From positions 81,984-127,512 of the forward strand of contig JANQWS010000094.1 in assembly GCA_030729785.1 (NCBI GenBank): a stretch of 45,529 nt of DNA, in the 5' to 3' direction. Below the pieces are notes generated by a model. It did not search any database. It worked only from the letters and a program-made list of their open reading frames with translations, and was not told where the DNA came from. Every line of letters begins with the position of its first letter. Within the stretch, counting starts at the first letter, position 1. The translations under genes were made by a program, and so were the position numbers. Shown piece after piece: positions 26,498-34,659 of the stretch. The stretch is from Algoriphagus sp. Its GTDB lineage: Bacteria; Bacteroidota; Bacteroidia; Cytophagales; Cyclobacteriaceae.

Positions 26498-28243
26498 TTA
26501 AATCCGTGCTTGGTAGGTATACAAATCAAAATACCTTCCTTTTTTGGCGAGAAGTTCTTCGTGTTTGCCCTGCTCCACGATTTGTCCCTGCTCGATCACC
26601 AAAATTTGATCAGCCTGACGTATCGTACTTAGTCGGTGAGCAATGACGAAGGTGGTCCGTCCCTGCATCAACTCTTTCAAACTTGCCTGAATGAAGGATT
26701 CAGATTCTGTATCCAAGTTGGAAGTAGCCTCATCCAAAATAAGAATTCTTGGATCTGCCAAAATTGCTCGAGCAATAGCGATTCGCTGCCGCTGTCCTCC
26801 AGAGAGCTTGACTCCACGCTCACCGATCAAGGTATCCAAACCTTTTTCAAAGCGATTTGTGAATTCATGCACATGGGCTGCTTTGACCGCCATGTCCAAC
26901 TGACTTTCTGAGGAATCGGGTCTTGGGAAAAGGATATTCTCTCGAATAGTCCCTTCAAAAAGGAAATCATCTTGAAGAACAACGCCCAATTGAGACCGGA
27001 AAGTATCCAGCGTGATGGATTGAAGATCGTAGCCATCCAAATACACCACTCCAGAATCTGGATTTAAAAAAGTAGCTGCTAAACCTGCAATGGTGGTTTT
27101 TCCAGATCCTGAGGTACCCACCAAGGCGGTTACTGTACCTGCTGGCGCATCAAAGGTAATTCCTTTGACCACATCCTTTCCGGATTCGTAGGCAAATGCC
27201 ACGTTCTCAAACCGAATATCCCCTTTAATACCTGCTAATTTTGTCGTACGTTTTTTGTCATCCGCTTCCAGTGGCATGTTCATGATTTCTTCAGTCCGAT
27301 CCAAACCTGCAAAAGCTTCGGTCAATTGACTTCCTATATTAGACATCTGCACGATAGGGGCAATCATAAATCCGAGGTACAGCGTAAAAGCAAGGAAGTC
27401 ACCAAAAGTCATTTGTCCTTGCATAATTTGATATCCCCCTAATCCCATGATACCAGCAGAGGCCAAACCTAAAAGCAATGCACCCGCTGAAGTCACGAAG
27501 CTAGTTGCGGTCAAACTCGCCTTTACATTCAAAAACAATTCTTCTACTCCCCTTTCAAAGGTTTTAATTTCCTGATTTTCAGCATTAAAGCCTTTGATTA
27601 CTCGAATCCCCCCCAAAGTTTCGGTAAGCCTACCCGTAACTTGGGCGTTAATTTTTCCCCGTTCACGAAAAATAGGTCTGATTTTACCAAAGGCTTTCAA
27701 GGAAACTAAACCAAAAATTAGGACCGGTAACAACACAAAGGCTGTCATGGATGGACTGATAGAGATCAACAAAGCCAAGGAAATAATGGCAGCCAATCCT
27801 CCTCCAATCATTTGGGCAAAGCCAGTACCAACCAGATTTCGAACCCCTTCCACATCGGTCATGATGCGCGATACCAACTCCCCTGTTTTGGAATTATCAA
27901 AAAAACGAATTGGTAATTTGATGATGTGTTGCTGAACTTTAGATCGCAATTGAGAAATCAAATGCTGCGCTTCTACGCTTAAAATTTGCGTAAGGGCATA
28001 AGAAGTAACCGCTTGAATGACAATTGCGAGGACCACTACAAAAATCAATCCCTTCAATTGCTGCAAATCATTGCTGGGAATTACTTCATCGATCAAAAAC
28101 TTGGTAGCTCCAGGAAGCACTAAACTTGCAATTCGACTGATTATAATTAAAACTAAACCAATCAATAGTTGCCTTCTACGTGGCCAGATGATGGTAGAAA
28201 ATACTTGACGGATGGTAACTTTGCGTTCCTTCTTGGGTGCCAT
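26498..28243 (-). CDS. ABC exporter, fused membrane and ATPase domains (MsbA-like)
   Basis: A 581-residue half-transporter acting as a homodimer. Six membrane helices (about 20-305) precede the nucleotide-binding domain (about 340-575). ATPase motifs are Walker A GTSGSGKTT, Q-loop VVLQDDFLFEGTIRENI, signature LSGGQRQRIAIARA, Walker B ILILDEATSNLD and H-loop IAHRLSTI. This type exports lipid A, lipids, peptides or drugs. A hairpin terminator separates it from the DUF1573 gene upstream, so it should have its own promoter. Confidence 0.93.
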   Translation of the reverse strand: MAPKKERKVTIRQVFSTIIWPRRRQLLIGLVLIIISRIASLVLPGATKFLIDEVIPSNDLQQLKGLIFVVVLAIVIQAVTSYALTQILSVEAQHLISQLRSKVQQHIIKLPIRFFDNSKTGELVSRIMTDVEGVRNLVGTGFAQMIGGGLAAIISLALLISISPSMTAFVLLPVLIFGLVSLKAFGKIRPIFRERGKINAQVTGRLTETLGGIRVIKGFNAENQEIKTFERGVEELFLNVKASLTATSFVTSAGALLLGLASAGIMGLGGYQIMQGQMTFGDFLAFTLYLGFMIAPIVQMSNIGSQLTEAFAGLDRTEEIMNMPLEADDKKRTTKLAGIKGDIRFENVAFAYESGKDVVKGITFDAPAGTVTALVGTSGSGKTTIAGLAATFLNPDSGVVYLDGYDLQSITLDTFRSQLGVVLQDDFLFEGTIRENILFPRPDSSESQLDMAVKAAHVHEFTNRFEKGLDTLIGERGVKLSGGQRQRIAIARAILADPRILILDEATSNLDTESESFIQASLKELMQGRTTFVIAHRLSTIRQADQILVIEQGQIVEQGKHEELLAKKGRYFDLYTYQARI

Positions 28244-28270
28244 AGACTCGGAAATAAATGAGGTGGGTAA

Positions 28271-28301
28271 TAAAAAAGCCTGTTACTGAAGAACAGGCTT
28301 T
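28271..28301 (-). terminator. Rho-independent terminator of the DUF1573 gene
   Basis: A 10-bp stem (28275-28284 with 28292-28301) with a 7-base loop. On the minus strand it is followed by T-rich sequence. It lies 22 bases after the DUF1573 stop and before the ABC exporter start. Confidence 0.8.
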
Positions 28302-28322
28302 AGAAATTTTAATGTGATTGCG

Positions 28323-28715
28323 TTAGTTGGACTTGGTCAACACATTGGAGATTAAGGAAACTTTTTCGATGGGTTCAGAAGCATTGGAATAAATACGAAC
28401 TACTGAATTTTGCTTGCCTACTTTTCCTGTGGAATTGAATGAAACTTTGATTTCAGCGGATTTTCCAGGTGCCACCGGTTCCTTTGGCCAGCTAGGGACG
28501 GTACAACCACAAGTAGCTGCCACATTTGAGATAATCAGGGGTTGCTTTCCTGTATTGGTCAGCACAAAGGTATGCTCCACCTTTTGACCCTGGACGATGT
28601 CACCGAAGTCGATACTATTTTCTTTAAAAGAAATTACAGGAACAGTTTCTTGCGCCTGAACCTGATTGGCAAATGCCAAAATAAAAAAGATGAAAAGTAG
28701 TGCTATTTTCTTCAT
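28323..28715 (-). CDS. Exported DUF1573 domain protein
   Basis: A 130-residue protein with a signal peptide (1-21, QVQA/QE). The rest is a single DUF1573 domain, an Ig-like beta-sandwich of the ASPM-SPD-2-Hydin type: FKENSIDFGDIVQGQ, then HTFVLTNTGKQPLII, then AATCGCTVPSWPKEPVAPG. The CGC pair (around residues 69-71) is conserved in the family and may bind metal or form a disulfide. The role is unknown; these small proteins are numerous in Bacteroidota. It is monocistronic, with its own terminator. Confidence 0.9.
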   Translation of the reverse strand: MKKIALLFIFFILAFANQVQAQETVPVISFKENSIDFGDIVQGQKVEHTFVLTNTGKQPLIISNVAATCGCTVPSWPKEPVAPGKSAEIKVSFNSTGKVGKQNSVVRIYSNASEPIEKVSLISNVLTKSN

Positions 28716-28865
28716 GTGTTTAGTGTTTAATGTTCAAATATTCAAATTTTAGGGCATTCTTCAAAATAACAGGAATAGAATGAATAAAATTCCAAGCCTA
28801 GCGCCACATTCAATTAAAAGTGCTCACAAAAACAAATCTACCCCTCTAAATTTCTAGTATCGGGA

Positions 28866-30320
28866 TTATTCTTCTGATTCTTCTTCTACCAATCCTTTAA
28901 CGAAAAATGTAGGAGAAAAGTTGACTAAATACAATTCTTCAGAGGCCCGTGTTACGGCTGTATACAACCACCGAATAAATTCGGCATCAAGTTGGTCTTC
29001 TACCAGATATCCTTGGTCAATGAATACTGCTTTCCACTGTCCTCCTTGTGCTTTGTGGCAAGTAATGGCATAGGCAAATTTTACTTGAAGCGCATTCAAA
29101 TAGGGATCCTTCCGAATGTATTCCATCCGTTCGGTCTTATTTGCCAGGTCAGCATAATCCTCACTTACTTGTTCGTACAGCGAACGGTACTGATCGCGCG
29201 TCAGGGAAGGGCCCGAGGAATACAAGGTGTCTAAAATGACTTTTGCTTCGAAATAAGGCTCTTCTGCATAATCCAACAGGCGCAATTCTAAAGTTGCAAA
29301 TCGCAATCCATACCGTTCCTCAAAGTTTCTGATTTTCATTACTTCGACTAGGTCCCCATTGGCCAAAAAATTAACCTTCTCAGATTCAGCCATGTACGTA
29401 TAATTATTTTTCACAATCATAAGTAGGTCCCCAGAACAAATTTCATCCTCGTAAAAATGGATTGTCTGTCGGATGTAGCCATTGTATTGAACAGCAGACT
29501 TGTTGGAACGGGTGATGATGCAAGTATTCTCTGTACCATATTTGGAATAGGCATAGCGTAGGCCATCCTCCAACTTTTCCGAAGTCATTTTAAAGATATC
29601 TTTAAATAAATGAGTCTGGATTTTTACTGCTACTTTTTCCCCTCCCAACTCATACCGAAGACGCGTAGCATTGAATAATATACCTGATTCCAGCTTTTGC
29701 CGCATGACTTCGACCAATTCAATTTGATCTGCCTCCAAGCGGTAATGTCTAAGTAGGTATTCTCCATCTAAGGCAGGGCTGTATTGGCTCCCTACAGGTG
29801 GCAATTGAGCTGTATCTCCGACAAAGAGTAGTCGATTGCCTTCTCCTGAAAAAGTGTAAGTGATTAAGTCCCATAGTAAATTTCCAGACATTCCCCCATC
29901 ATCGGCAAGCATGGAAGATTCATCCACGATGAATAAGGTGTCCTTAAAATAATTCTTTTGAAGTGTAAAGCCTCCCCCTAAAGTTCCAGGATCGCCTTTG
30001 GGTTTGTATATAATCTTATGGATGGTAAAGGCCGATCGTCCCGAGTAAGTGCTCATCACCTTGGCTGCTCTACCGGTAGGCGCCAAAAGCAGGGGACGCA
30101 GATCAAGTCGAGGAAGTATTTTGACGACCGCTGACAAGAGGGATGTTTTTCCAGTACCTGCATAGCCTTTTAAAATAAAGACTGGCTTATCTTGGGAGGG
30201 CTTTTGGAAAAAATCATCCATTTTTACAAAAAAACTAGCCTGTCCTTGTGTGGGTTGAAATGGAAAACTCTTTCGAAGTAATTCAGAAGGAGTCGGAAGC
30301 AGGGAAGTCGGTTTGTTCAT
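28866..30320 (-). CDS. ATP-dependent DNA helicase, RecD/Dda-like (SF1B)
   Basis: A 484-residue helicase. Walker A is LKGYAGTGKTSLLSAVV near residue 50, Walker B/motif II is LFIVDESSMLADDG, and motif III is LLFVGDTAQLPPVGS. A C-terminal UvrD_C_2-type segment holds KFAYAITCHKAQGGQWKAVF and WLYTAVTRASEELYLVNF. This layout fits the Dda/Pif1/RecD2-like 5'-3' helicases. The frame continues 53 codons upstream to 30479, but that part lies over the divergent Nudix gene, so I use the ATG at 30320, 16 bases from that gene's start. The cellular role is probably DNA repair or replication-fork processing. Confidence 0.9.
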   Translation of the reverse strand: MNKPTSLLPTPSELLRKSFPFQPTQGQASFFVKMDDFFQKPSQDKPVFILKGYAGTGKTSLLSAVVKILPRLDLRPLLLAPTGRAAKVMSTYSGRSAFTIHKIIYKPKGDPGTLGGGFTLQKNYFKDTLFIVDESSMLADDGGMSGNLLWDLITYTFSGEGNRLLFVGDTAQLPPVGSQYSPALDGEYLLRHYRLEADQIELVEVMRQKLESGILFNATRLRYELGGEKVAVKIQTHLFKDIFKMTSEKLEDGLRYAYSKYGTENTCIITRSNKSAVQYNGYIRQTIHFYEDEICSGDLLMIVKNNYTYMAESEKVNFLANGDLVEVMKIRNFEERYGLRFATLELRLLDYAEEPYFEAKVILDTLYSSGPSLTRDQYRSLYEQVSEDYADLANKTERMEYIRKDPYLNALQVKFAYAITCHKAQGGQWKAVFIDQGYLVEDQLDAEFIRWLYTAVTRASEELYLVNFSPTFFVKGLVEEESEE

Positions 30321-30336
30321 CGCTAGACGAAAGTAC

Positions 30337-30846
30337 ATGTCAAAAGATAAGATCAGCAAAGAAATTGAATCAAAATTTGGAAACCGACTCCGGATTCGGG
30401 TAAACGGGATCTTGATTGAGGAAAATAAAATTCTTCTGGTCAAGCACCGAATGAGTTCGGAACGAGATTTTTGGTCCACGCCAGGCGGAGGAATGGAATT
30501 TGGAAGTACTGCCCAGAAAAACCTTGCCCGTGAATTTTACGAAGAAACAGAATTGACGATTGCCGTTGGTAATTTTATTTGTCTCAATGAATACCTGGCT
30601 CCTCCATTACATGCGTTAGAATGTTTTTTTGAAGTGAAACGAATTAGTGGTGATCCAAGCTTGGGAAGTGATCCAGAACTTACTCCTGAAAATCAATTAC
30701 TTTCGGAAATCAAATGGATGAGTTTGGAGGAACTCCATTCCATAGGTCACCAACATATTCATCCCATATTTATTGGAATAAAATCGCTCAATGAATTAGT
30801 ATTGTGTAAAGGATATTTTAATTTTGAAAATAAATACCTAAAATAG
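30337..30846 (+). CDS. Nudix hydrolase with altered Nudix box
   Basis: A 169-residue Nudix-fold protein. The Nudix box is PGGGMEFGSTAQKNLAREFY followed by EETEL. The REFYEE metal-binding helix is intact, but the first glutamate (G-x5-E) is replaced by serine in FGST. Because the REUxEE core is present, hydrolysis may remain. The substrate is likely a nucleoside diphosphate derivative but cannot be told. The start used is the ATG at 30337; the frame extends 8 codons further to a TTG. It is divergent from the helicase gene with only 16 bases between the starts. Confidence 0.85.
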   Translation: MSKDKISKEIESKFGNRLRIRVNGILIEENKILLVKHRMSSERDFWSTPGGGMEFGSTAQKNLAREFYEETELTIAVGNFICLNEYLAPPLHALECFFEVKRISGDPSLGSDPELTPENQLLSEIKWMSLEELHSIGHQHIHPIFIGIKSLNELVLCKGYFNFENKYLK

Positions 30847-30896
30847 CACGTTTTAAAAACCTTCAACCTTAATTGGATTTCTAAACCTCACTCAAA

Positions 30897-31481
30897 ATGA
30901 ATCTAACAAAAGTTCTCTCATTCGCCTTCTTTGCTGTCGCTGCTGTCCTAGGCTACCTTCTTTGGAAAGGAGTTGATGACGTTGTGGAACAAGAAAAAAG
31001 AATTGCTTTGCTAGAAGCTGCAACGATCGAAAAACTGGAAATGTTGCGTGATGCACAATTGGCTTACCAAGCTTCCAATGGAAAATACGCGAGCACTTGG
31101 GATTCATTAAGAATGTTTATTGAAACAGGCACAATCTGGCTAGTTCAGCGGACAGAAACAACCAAGCTTCTTGATTATGGAGCTGAAGAAACGAAAGTTA
31201 CTTACGACACAATTGGGTCCGTTGCTGTTGCCGATTCCTTATTTTCACCCGCAAAGTTCCCAGATTTTAAGATGGATTTATTGCCTGTAGTTCCTGGTTC
31301 AGGTGGAAAGCAATTTGAATTCTTTGCCGATAAAATTGAAAAAACGGGTGGATATAAAGTGAGCGTATTTGAAATTCGCGACCCAGCACCAATCAACCCG
31401 TTGAGAAAAGCAAATAACAACGAAAAAGCATTGCGCGTAGGATCTAGAACAGACGCATCTACAGAGGGGAACTGGAAATAA
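30897..31481 (+). CDS. Membrane-anchored pilin-like protein of unknown function
   Basis: A 194-residue protein with one N-terminal membrane helix (about 5-24, LSFAFFAVAAVLGYLLW), then a charged helix and the segment LEMLRDAQLAYQASNGKYASTWDSLRMFI. That helix plus 'AYxxxNGKYA' resembles type IV/II pseudopilin N-terminal domains, but the canonical prepilin cleavage site is absent. The C-terminal third contains a strand-rich part ending in polar sequence. It is followed 12 bases later by the DUF3822 gene, then coaD, so it is probably co-transcribed with both. It may be a pilin-like envelope protein; function is unknown. Confidence 0.7.
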   Translation: MNLTKVLSFAFFAVAAVLGYLLWKGVDDVVEQEKRIALLEAATIEKLEMLRDAQLAYQASNGKYASTWDSLRMFIETGTIWLVQRTETTKLLDYGAEETKVTYDTIGSVAVADSLFSPAKFPDFKMDLLPVVPGSGGKQFEFFADKIEKTGGYKVSVFEIRDPAPINPLRKANNNEKALRVGSRTDASTEGNWK

Positions 31482-31493
31482 CCGGTACTTATC

Positions 31494-32309
31494 TTGGAAA
31501 ATAACCTTAAGGTCCAAACGAGTGATAAGTTTGCTGTTACACAAACAGCAAGCTTATCACTTTTTCTTTACCCAAACTCACTTGTCCTTTTTGGTAAAGA
31601 CAAAAACCAAAGCATCACTTCCATTCATACCTATGAGCAGGTGAATTGGAAAAAACTAGATGAGGTGCTCGCTACCGATTCTTTGGTCAAGTTGGATCTT
31701 CCGGCTAAAATTTATGCCCATGAAGGAATCTTTACGTTGATTCCAGGCGTCCTTTTTCAACAAGGAAATGAAATAGAATACTTAGGGGTAACTGGAAAAC
31801 TTCCTAATACCCCTTTATTTTTTAATACAGCCGTAGATAGCAATAACATCCAAATTGTAAGTTGTATCCCGGTTAAATTGCAGCAAATTCTTTCAAAACG
31901 ATTTGCTGAGTTCACCATCTATCATGGCGCTAGCTCCTTTTTATCGTATTTGTTTAAGGAACGATTTAACTTAATTGGCCAAGAAATTTGGATCAACCTG
32001 TTTGATAATTACCTGTATTTGGGGGGATTTACTGATCAAGAACTTTCTGTTTTCAATCGATTTGAGGTAGCCAACAAGGAGGATGTGTTGAAGTATACCC
32101 TCATCTTAATGGAAACTTTAAAGCATGACAGAAACCATGCTCGTGTCACTTTATTTGGTGCCTCCAAGGACAATGGAATTACCCAAGAATGGGGAAAAGA
32201 ATATTTCGCAAACTTCAGGTTACTCCAACCTCACTCGAATCAGAATTACGGTTCAGGATTGACACAAAACAAAGCTCCTGCGATATTTGAATCTTATTGG
32301 CAGCCTTAA
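31494..32309 (+). CDS. DUF3822 family protein
   Basis: A 271-residue protein of a Bacteroidota-specific family that commonly sits next to coaD, as here. No signal peptide or membrane helix is visible. The sequence has repeating strand-helix units (LSLFLYPNSLVLFGK; IQIVSCIPVKLQQILSKRF; EIWINLFDNYLYLGGF) that look like a duplicated actin/ASKHA-like fold such as PilM; this is an impression only. The start is TTG at 31494; no ATG lies nearby. coaD begins 2 bases after its stop, suggesting translational coupling. Confidence 0.85.
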   Translation: MENNLKVQTSDKFAVTQTASLSLFLYPNSLVLFGKDKNQSITSIHTYEQVNWKKLDEVLATDSLVKLDLPAKIYAHEGIFTLIPGVLFQQGNEIEYLGVTGKLPNTPLFFNTAVDSNNIQIVSCIPVKLQQILSKRFAEFTIYHGASSFLSYLFKERFNLIGQEIWINLFDNYLYLGGFTDQELSVFNRFEVANKEDVLKYTLILMETLKHDRNHARVTLFGASKDNGITQEWGKEYFANFRLLQPHSNQNYGSGLTQNKAPAIFESYWQP

Positions 32310-32311
32310 TC

Positions 32312-32767
32312 ATGAAAAAAGTAGCGATTTTCCCAGGTTCCTTTGATCCTTATACCAAAGGACACCACGATATTGTATTGAGGAGTTTAGCCCTTTTTGA
32401 CCACGTAATTATTGGTATTGGTTACAATTCAACTAAGAAAAATCGGTATTTTGATATCGAGTTGATGGTGAAAAAAATAAAAGAGGTATATCAAGAAACC
32501 CCTGCGGTTTCTGTAGTGGTTTATAACGAGTTAACTTCTACTTTGGCCAAAAAACTTGGAGCGCAATTCCTAATTCGAGGTTTGCGAAATACTACCGACT
32601 TCGAATACGAAAACACCATTAGTCAGATGAACCGCTACCTGAATGGAGAATTGGATACCGTATTTTTAATCACCTCACCTCAGTACGCAGCCATAAGCTC
32701 TACCGTCATTCGGGAAGTTCACCGCTATGGAGGCGATGTCAGCGAATTCCTCCCTTATTCCCTTTAA
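32312..32767 (+). CDS. coaD: Pantetheine-phosphate adenylyltransferase
   Basis: Adenylates 4'-phosphopantetheine to dephospho-CoA, the penultimate step of coenzyme A synthesis. The nucleotidyltransferase motif FPGSFDPYTKGHHDI (T/HxGH) is at residues about 6-20, and the ISSTVIREV signature is near the C-terminus (ISSxxxR). The 151-residue length is normal. The start used is the ATG at 32312. It ends one base short of the convergent Nudix gene. Confidence 0.96.
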   Translation: MKKVAIFPGSFDPYTKGHHDIVLRSLALFDHVIIGIGYNSTKKNRYFDIELMVKKIKEVYQETPAVSVVVYNELTSTLAKKLGAQFLIRGLRNTTDFEYENTISQMNRYLNGELDTVFLITSPQYAAISSTVIREVHRYGGDVSEFLPYSL

Positions 32768-32768
32768 A

Positions 32769-33440
32769 TTACTCTTGATTTTTAAGGTATTTTTTAAATA
32801 AATACCGCATTGATGGATAGGAATCAATCAGTGCTGTCTTTGCTTCAATTTCGGAAAACCATCGAATATCATCAATTCCTTCTTCCTGCTGAGGCCTCAT
32901 GCTTTCATCGTGCGTATTTACCATCGCATACCAATAGGTTTTCTTCAAAATGCTCCTTCTGTTTTGAGTGTAGGTATGCCATGTTGTATAGATGCGATCG
33001 CCCACTCTCACCCGAATGTTACACTCCTCCTCTACTTCTCGTTTTGCACATTGTTCTGGGGTCTCCCCTTTATCAAATTTTCCTTTTGGGAAGTCCCATT
33101 TCCCAAGTCGATGAATAAGTAATACCCGTTGTTTTTTTGTTACCACTCCACCTGCGGCTTTTACAATTAAAAACCTGCTTTTAACAAATTTTTTCAACTC
33201 CCCTTTTGCAGAAGTAACTAAAGTAATCGAATCCAACTGCTTCATTTTTCGTGTACGCATGAGGTACAGCAATCGAATTACAAGATCATGACTTGGTTCA
33301 AAAAAAATTACATCCCCCTCCCATTCCACCTCTTCAGGAATCTCTTCCACTTGCTGGTAACTATGCTCAAAGGTCTTGGACGAGTCAAGTTCCTCGAAGG
33401 AAATTAGTTCCAACGGCTTGTCGTTCACAAATATCTTCAT
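32769..33440 (-). CDS. Nudix hydrolase with N-terminal extension
   Basis: A 223-residue protein. The C-terminal half is a Nudix domain with a complete box (GKFDKGETPEQCAKREVEEE), preceded by VTKKQRVLLIHRLGKWDFP. The first 95 residues (MKIFVNDKPLELISFEEL and on) are an additional domain found in Bacteroidota relatives and are not recognised. The substrate may be a diadenosine polyphosphate or another nucleotide; not determinable. It converges with coaD with one base between stop codons. Confidence 0.88.
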   Translation of the reverse strand: MKIFVNDKPLELISFEELDSSKTFEHSYQQVEEIPEEVEWEGDVIFFEPSHDLVIRLLYLMRTRKMKQLDSITLVTSAKGELKKFVKSRFLIVKAAGGVVTKKQRVLLIHRLGKWDFPKGKFDKGETPEQCAKREVEEECNIRVRVGDRIYTTWHTYTQNRRSILKKTYWYAMVNTHDESMRPQQEEGIDDIRWFSEIEAKTALIDSYPSMRYLFKKYLKNQE

Positions 33441-33761
33441 CTGACTACAAAAGACTAAAGGGTGTATGGCTCAAAAATGCATAAAAATTCGGAATTATCA
33501 TCCAAGAATATTTAAGCTCAGCATGCATCTAATTTTTTGGTTTATTCCAACACCAATTATCTTTTCCATTACTCCAATGCATCTTTGGAAGCAGGAATCA
33601 ATCTACGAGGTTTAGGCCCTGTTCTTTGGTGGAGGAGCATCCCTAGGATACTAACTCCAATTTGACTACTTCACAGATTACAAATCTCCTAAATCAAAAT
33701 ATTTCCATAGAAAATACCCAATCCTTCCTTGGTAAAGATTGGGATTCCTTATTTTTGGATT
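33441..33761. other. Non-coding stretch between Nudix gene and pyrE
   Basis: The stretch holds divergent 5' regions: the Nudix gene leftward and pyrE rightward. I see no gene. The last 45 bases hold a hairpin and a promoter-like box described separately. The rest is AT-rich with no repeat or RNA that I recognise. Confidence 0.5.
33717..33757 (+). promoter_or_regulatory. Hairpin plus promoter-like box directly before pyrE
   Basis: CCCAATC (33717-33723) pairs with GATTGGG (33737-33743), followed by T-rich ATTCCTTATTTTT. This looks like an intrinsic terminator or attenuator. The same bases also give TTG (33729), 18 bases, then TATTTTTG (33750-33757), an exact TAnnTTTG box. The pyrE ATG is at 33762, only 4 bases later, so a transcript from this box would be leaderless or nearly so. 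The two readings are alternatives. Confidence 0.45.
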
Positions 33762-34406
33762 ATGGAACTCTTACACCCTTCGATTGCTGCTGAAATAGCC
33801 CAGCATCTCCTTCAAATACAAGCCATTCGACTGCAACCTGAAAAGCCCTTTACCTGGGCATCGGGTTGGAAATCACCCATCTACTGCGATAATCGGATTT
33901 CCCTTTCTTTTCCTAAGGTGAGGAAGATGATCAAAAATAACCTAACTCAAGCTGTGCAGCATTTTTTCCCTACTGCAGAAGCCATTGCAGGTGTAGCTAC
34001 CGCCGGAATCCCACAAGGGGCATTACTCGCCAATGATCTAGATCTCCCCTTTCTATATGTTCGGTCCAAGCCCAAAGGCCATGGTATGGAAAATACAATC
34101 GAAGGAAAGGTAGTTGCACACCAAAAGGTAGTCGTGGTAGAAGACCTTATCTCTACAGGTGGAAGTTCACTAAAAGCTGTAGAAGACTTAAGACATGCTG
34201 GTTTTGAGGTACTTGGGATGGTGGCCATCTTTAGCTATGGCTTTGAAGTAGCCGACAAAAATTTCAGTGAAGCAGGGGTGCGCTTGGTTTGCTTGAGCAA
34301 TTACGACGCCTTACTTCCTGAAGCCGTTAAGGAAAACTATATCGATCATTCAACCCTAGCTTCTCTTTCCGATTGGCGCAAAAATCCGAGCGGGTGGATG
34401 CAGTAA
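33762..34406 (+). CDS. pyrE: Orotate phosphoribosyltransferase
   Basis: Joins orotate to PRPP to make orotidine 5'-phosphate in pyrimidine synthesis. The PRPP-binding loop VVVVEDLISTGGSSLKAVE is near residue 120, and the FTWASGWKSPIYCDNR motif and RSKPKGHGMENTIEG flexible loop are clear. The frame extends 11 codons upstream, but MELLHPSIAAEIA from 33762 matches the family start. The 214-residue length is normal. It is a single gene; a possible attenuator or leaderless promoter lies directly before it. Confidence 0.95.
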   Translation: MELLHPSIAAEIAQHLLQIQAIRLQPEKPFTWASGWKSPIYCDNRISLSFPKVRKMIKNNLTQAVQHFFPTAEAIAGVATAGIPQGALLANDLDLPFLYVRSKPKGHGMENTIEGKVVAHQKVVVVEDLISTGGSSLKAVEDLRHAGFEVLGMVAIFSYGFEVADKNFSEAGVRLVCLSNYDALLPEAVKENYIDHSTLASLSDWRKNPSGWMQ

Positions 34407-34411
34407 ATTGT

Positions 34412-34649
34412 TAACGGCTAACGGCCCATGGTCCACCGCTCACTCAATTGGACCTCAACTGATATTTTTTAGGGGTAGTTTTGGAAAAGTGATTATTCAT
34501 AAACTCAATATTAAAATACAGAAAAGGGATTCAAAAGGTCTTTTCTGTGCTGTATGTGTTCAAAAAGCATTCGAGAGATCCAATTTTAAAGTCCTTACCC
34601 CAAAAACAAGGTTTGACTTTTGACTAGATGGACTGTGGACCGTGGTCAG
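34412..34649. repeat. Inverted pair of heptamer-repeat tracts flanking a non-coding segment
   Basis: The left tract (34412-34438) read on the minus strand is TGGACCA, TGGGCCG, TTAGCCG, TTA. The right tract (34629-34649) on the plus strand is TGGACTG, TGGACCG, TGGTCAG. Both are runs of the same 7-base unit (about TGGACCG) in opposite orientation, about 190 bases apart. Between them are an imperfect hairpin (34518-34548) and no gene. The short reading frames across this stretch have no recognisable product. Confidence 0.5.
34518..34548 (-). terminator. Possible terminator of the gamma-carbonic-anhydrase gene
   Basis: ACAGAAAAG (34518-34526) pairs with CTTTTCTGT (34540-34548), a 9-bp stem with a 13-base loop. 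On the minus strand the next bases are ATTTTAATATT. It lies over 100 bases after the gene's stop, so the assignment is weak. Confidence 0.35.
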
Positions 34650-34659
34650 TCAACAAAAA

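Noticed and set aside
34408-34623. 71-codon frame after pyrE
   Set aside because: It spans the heptamer tract and hairpin, and has no family features.
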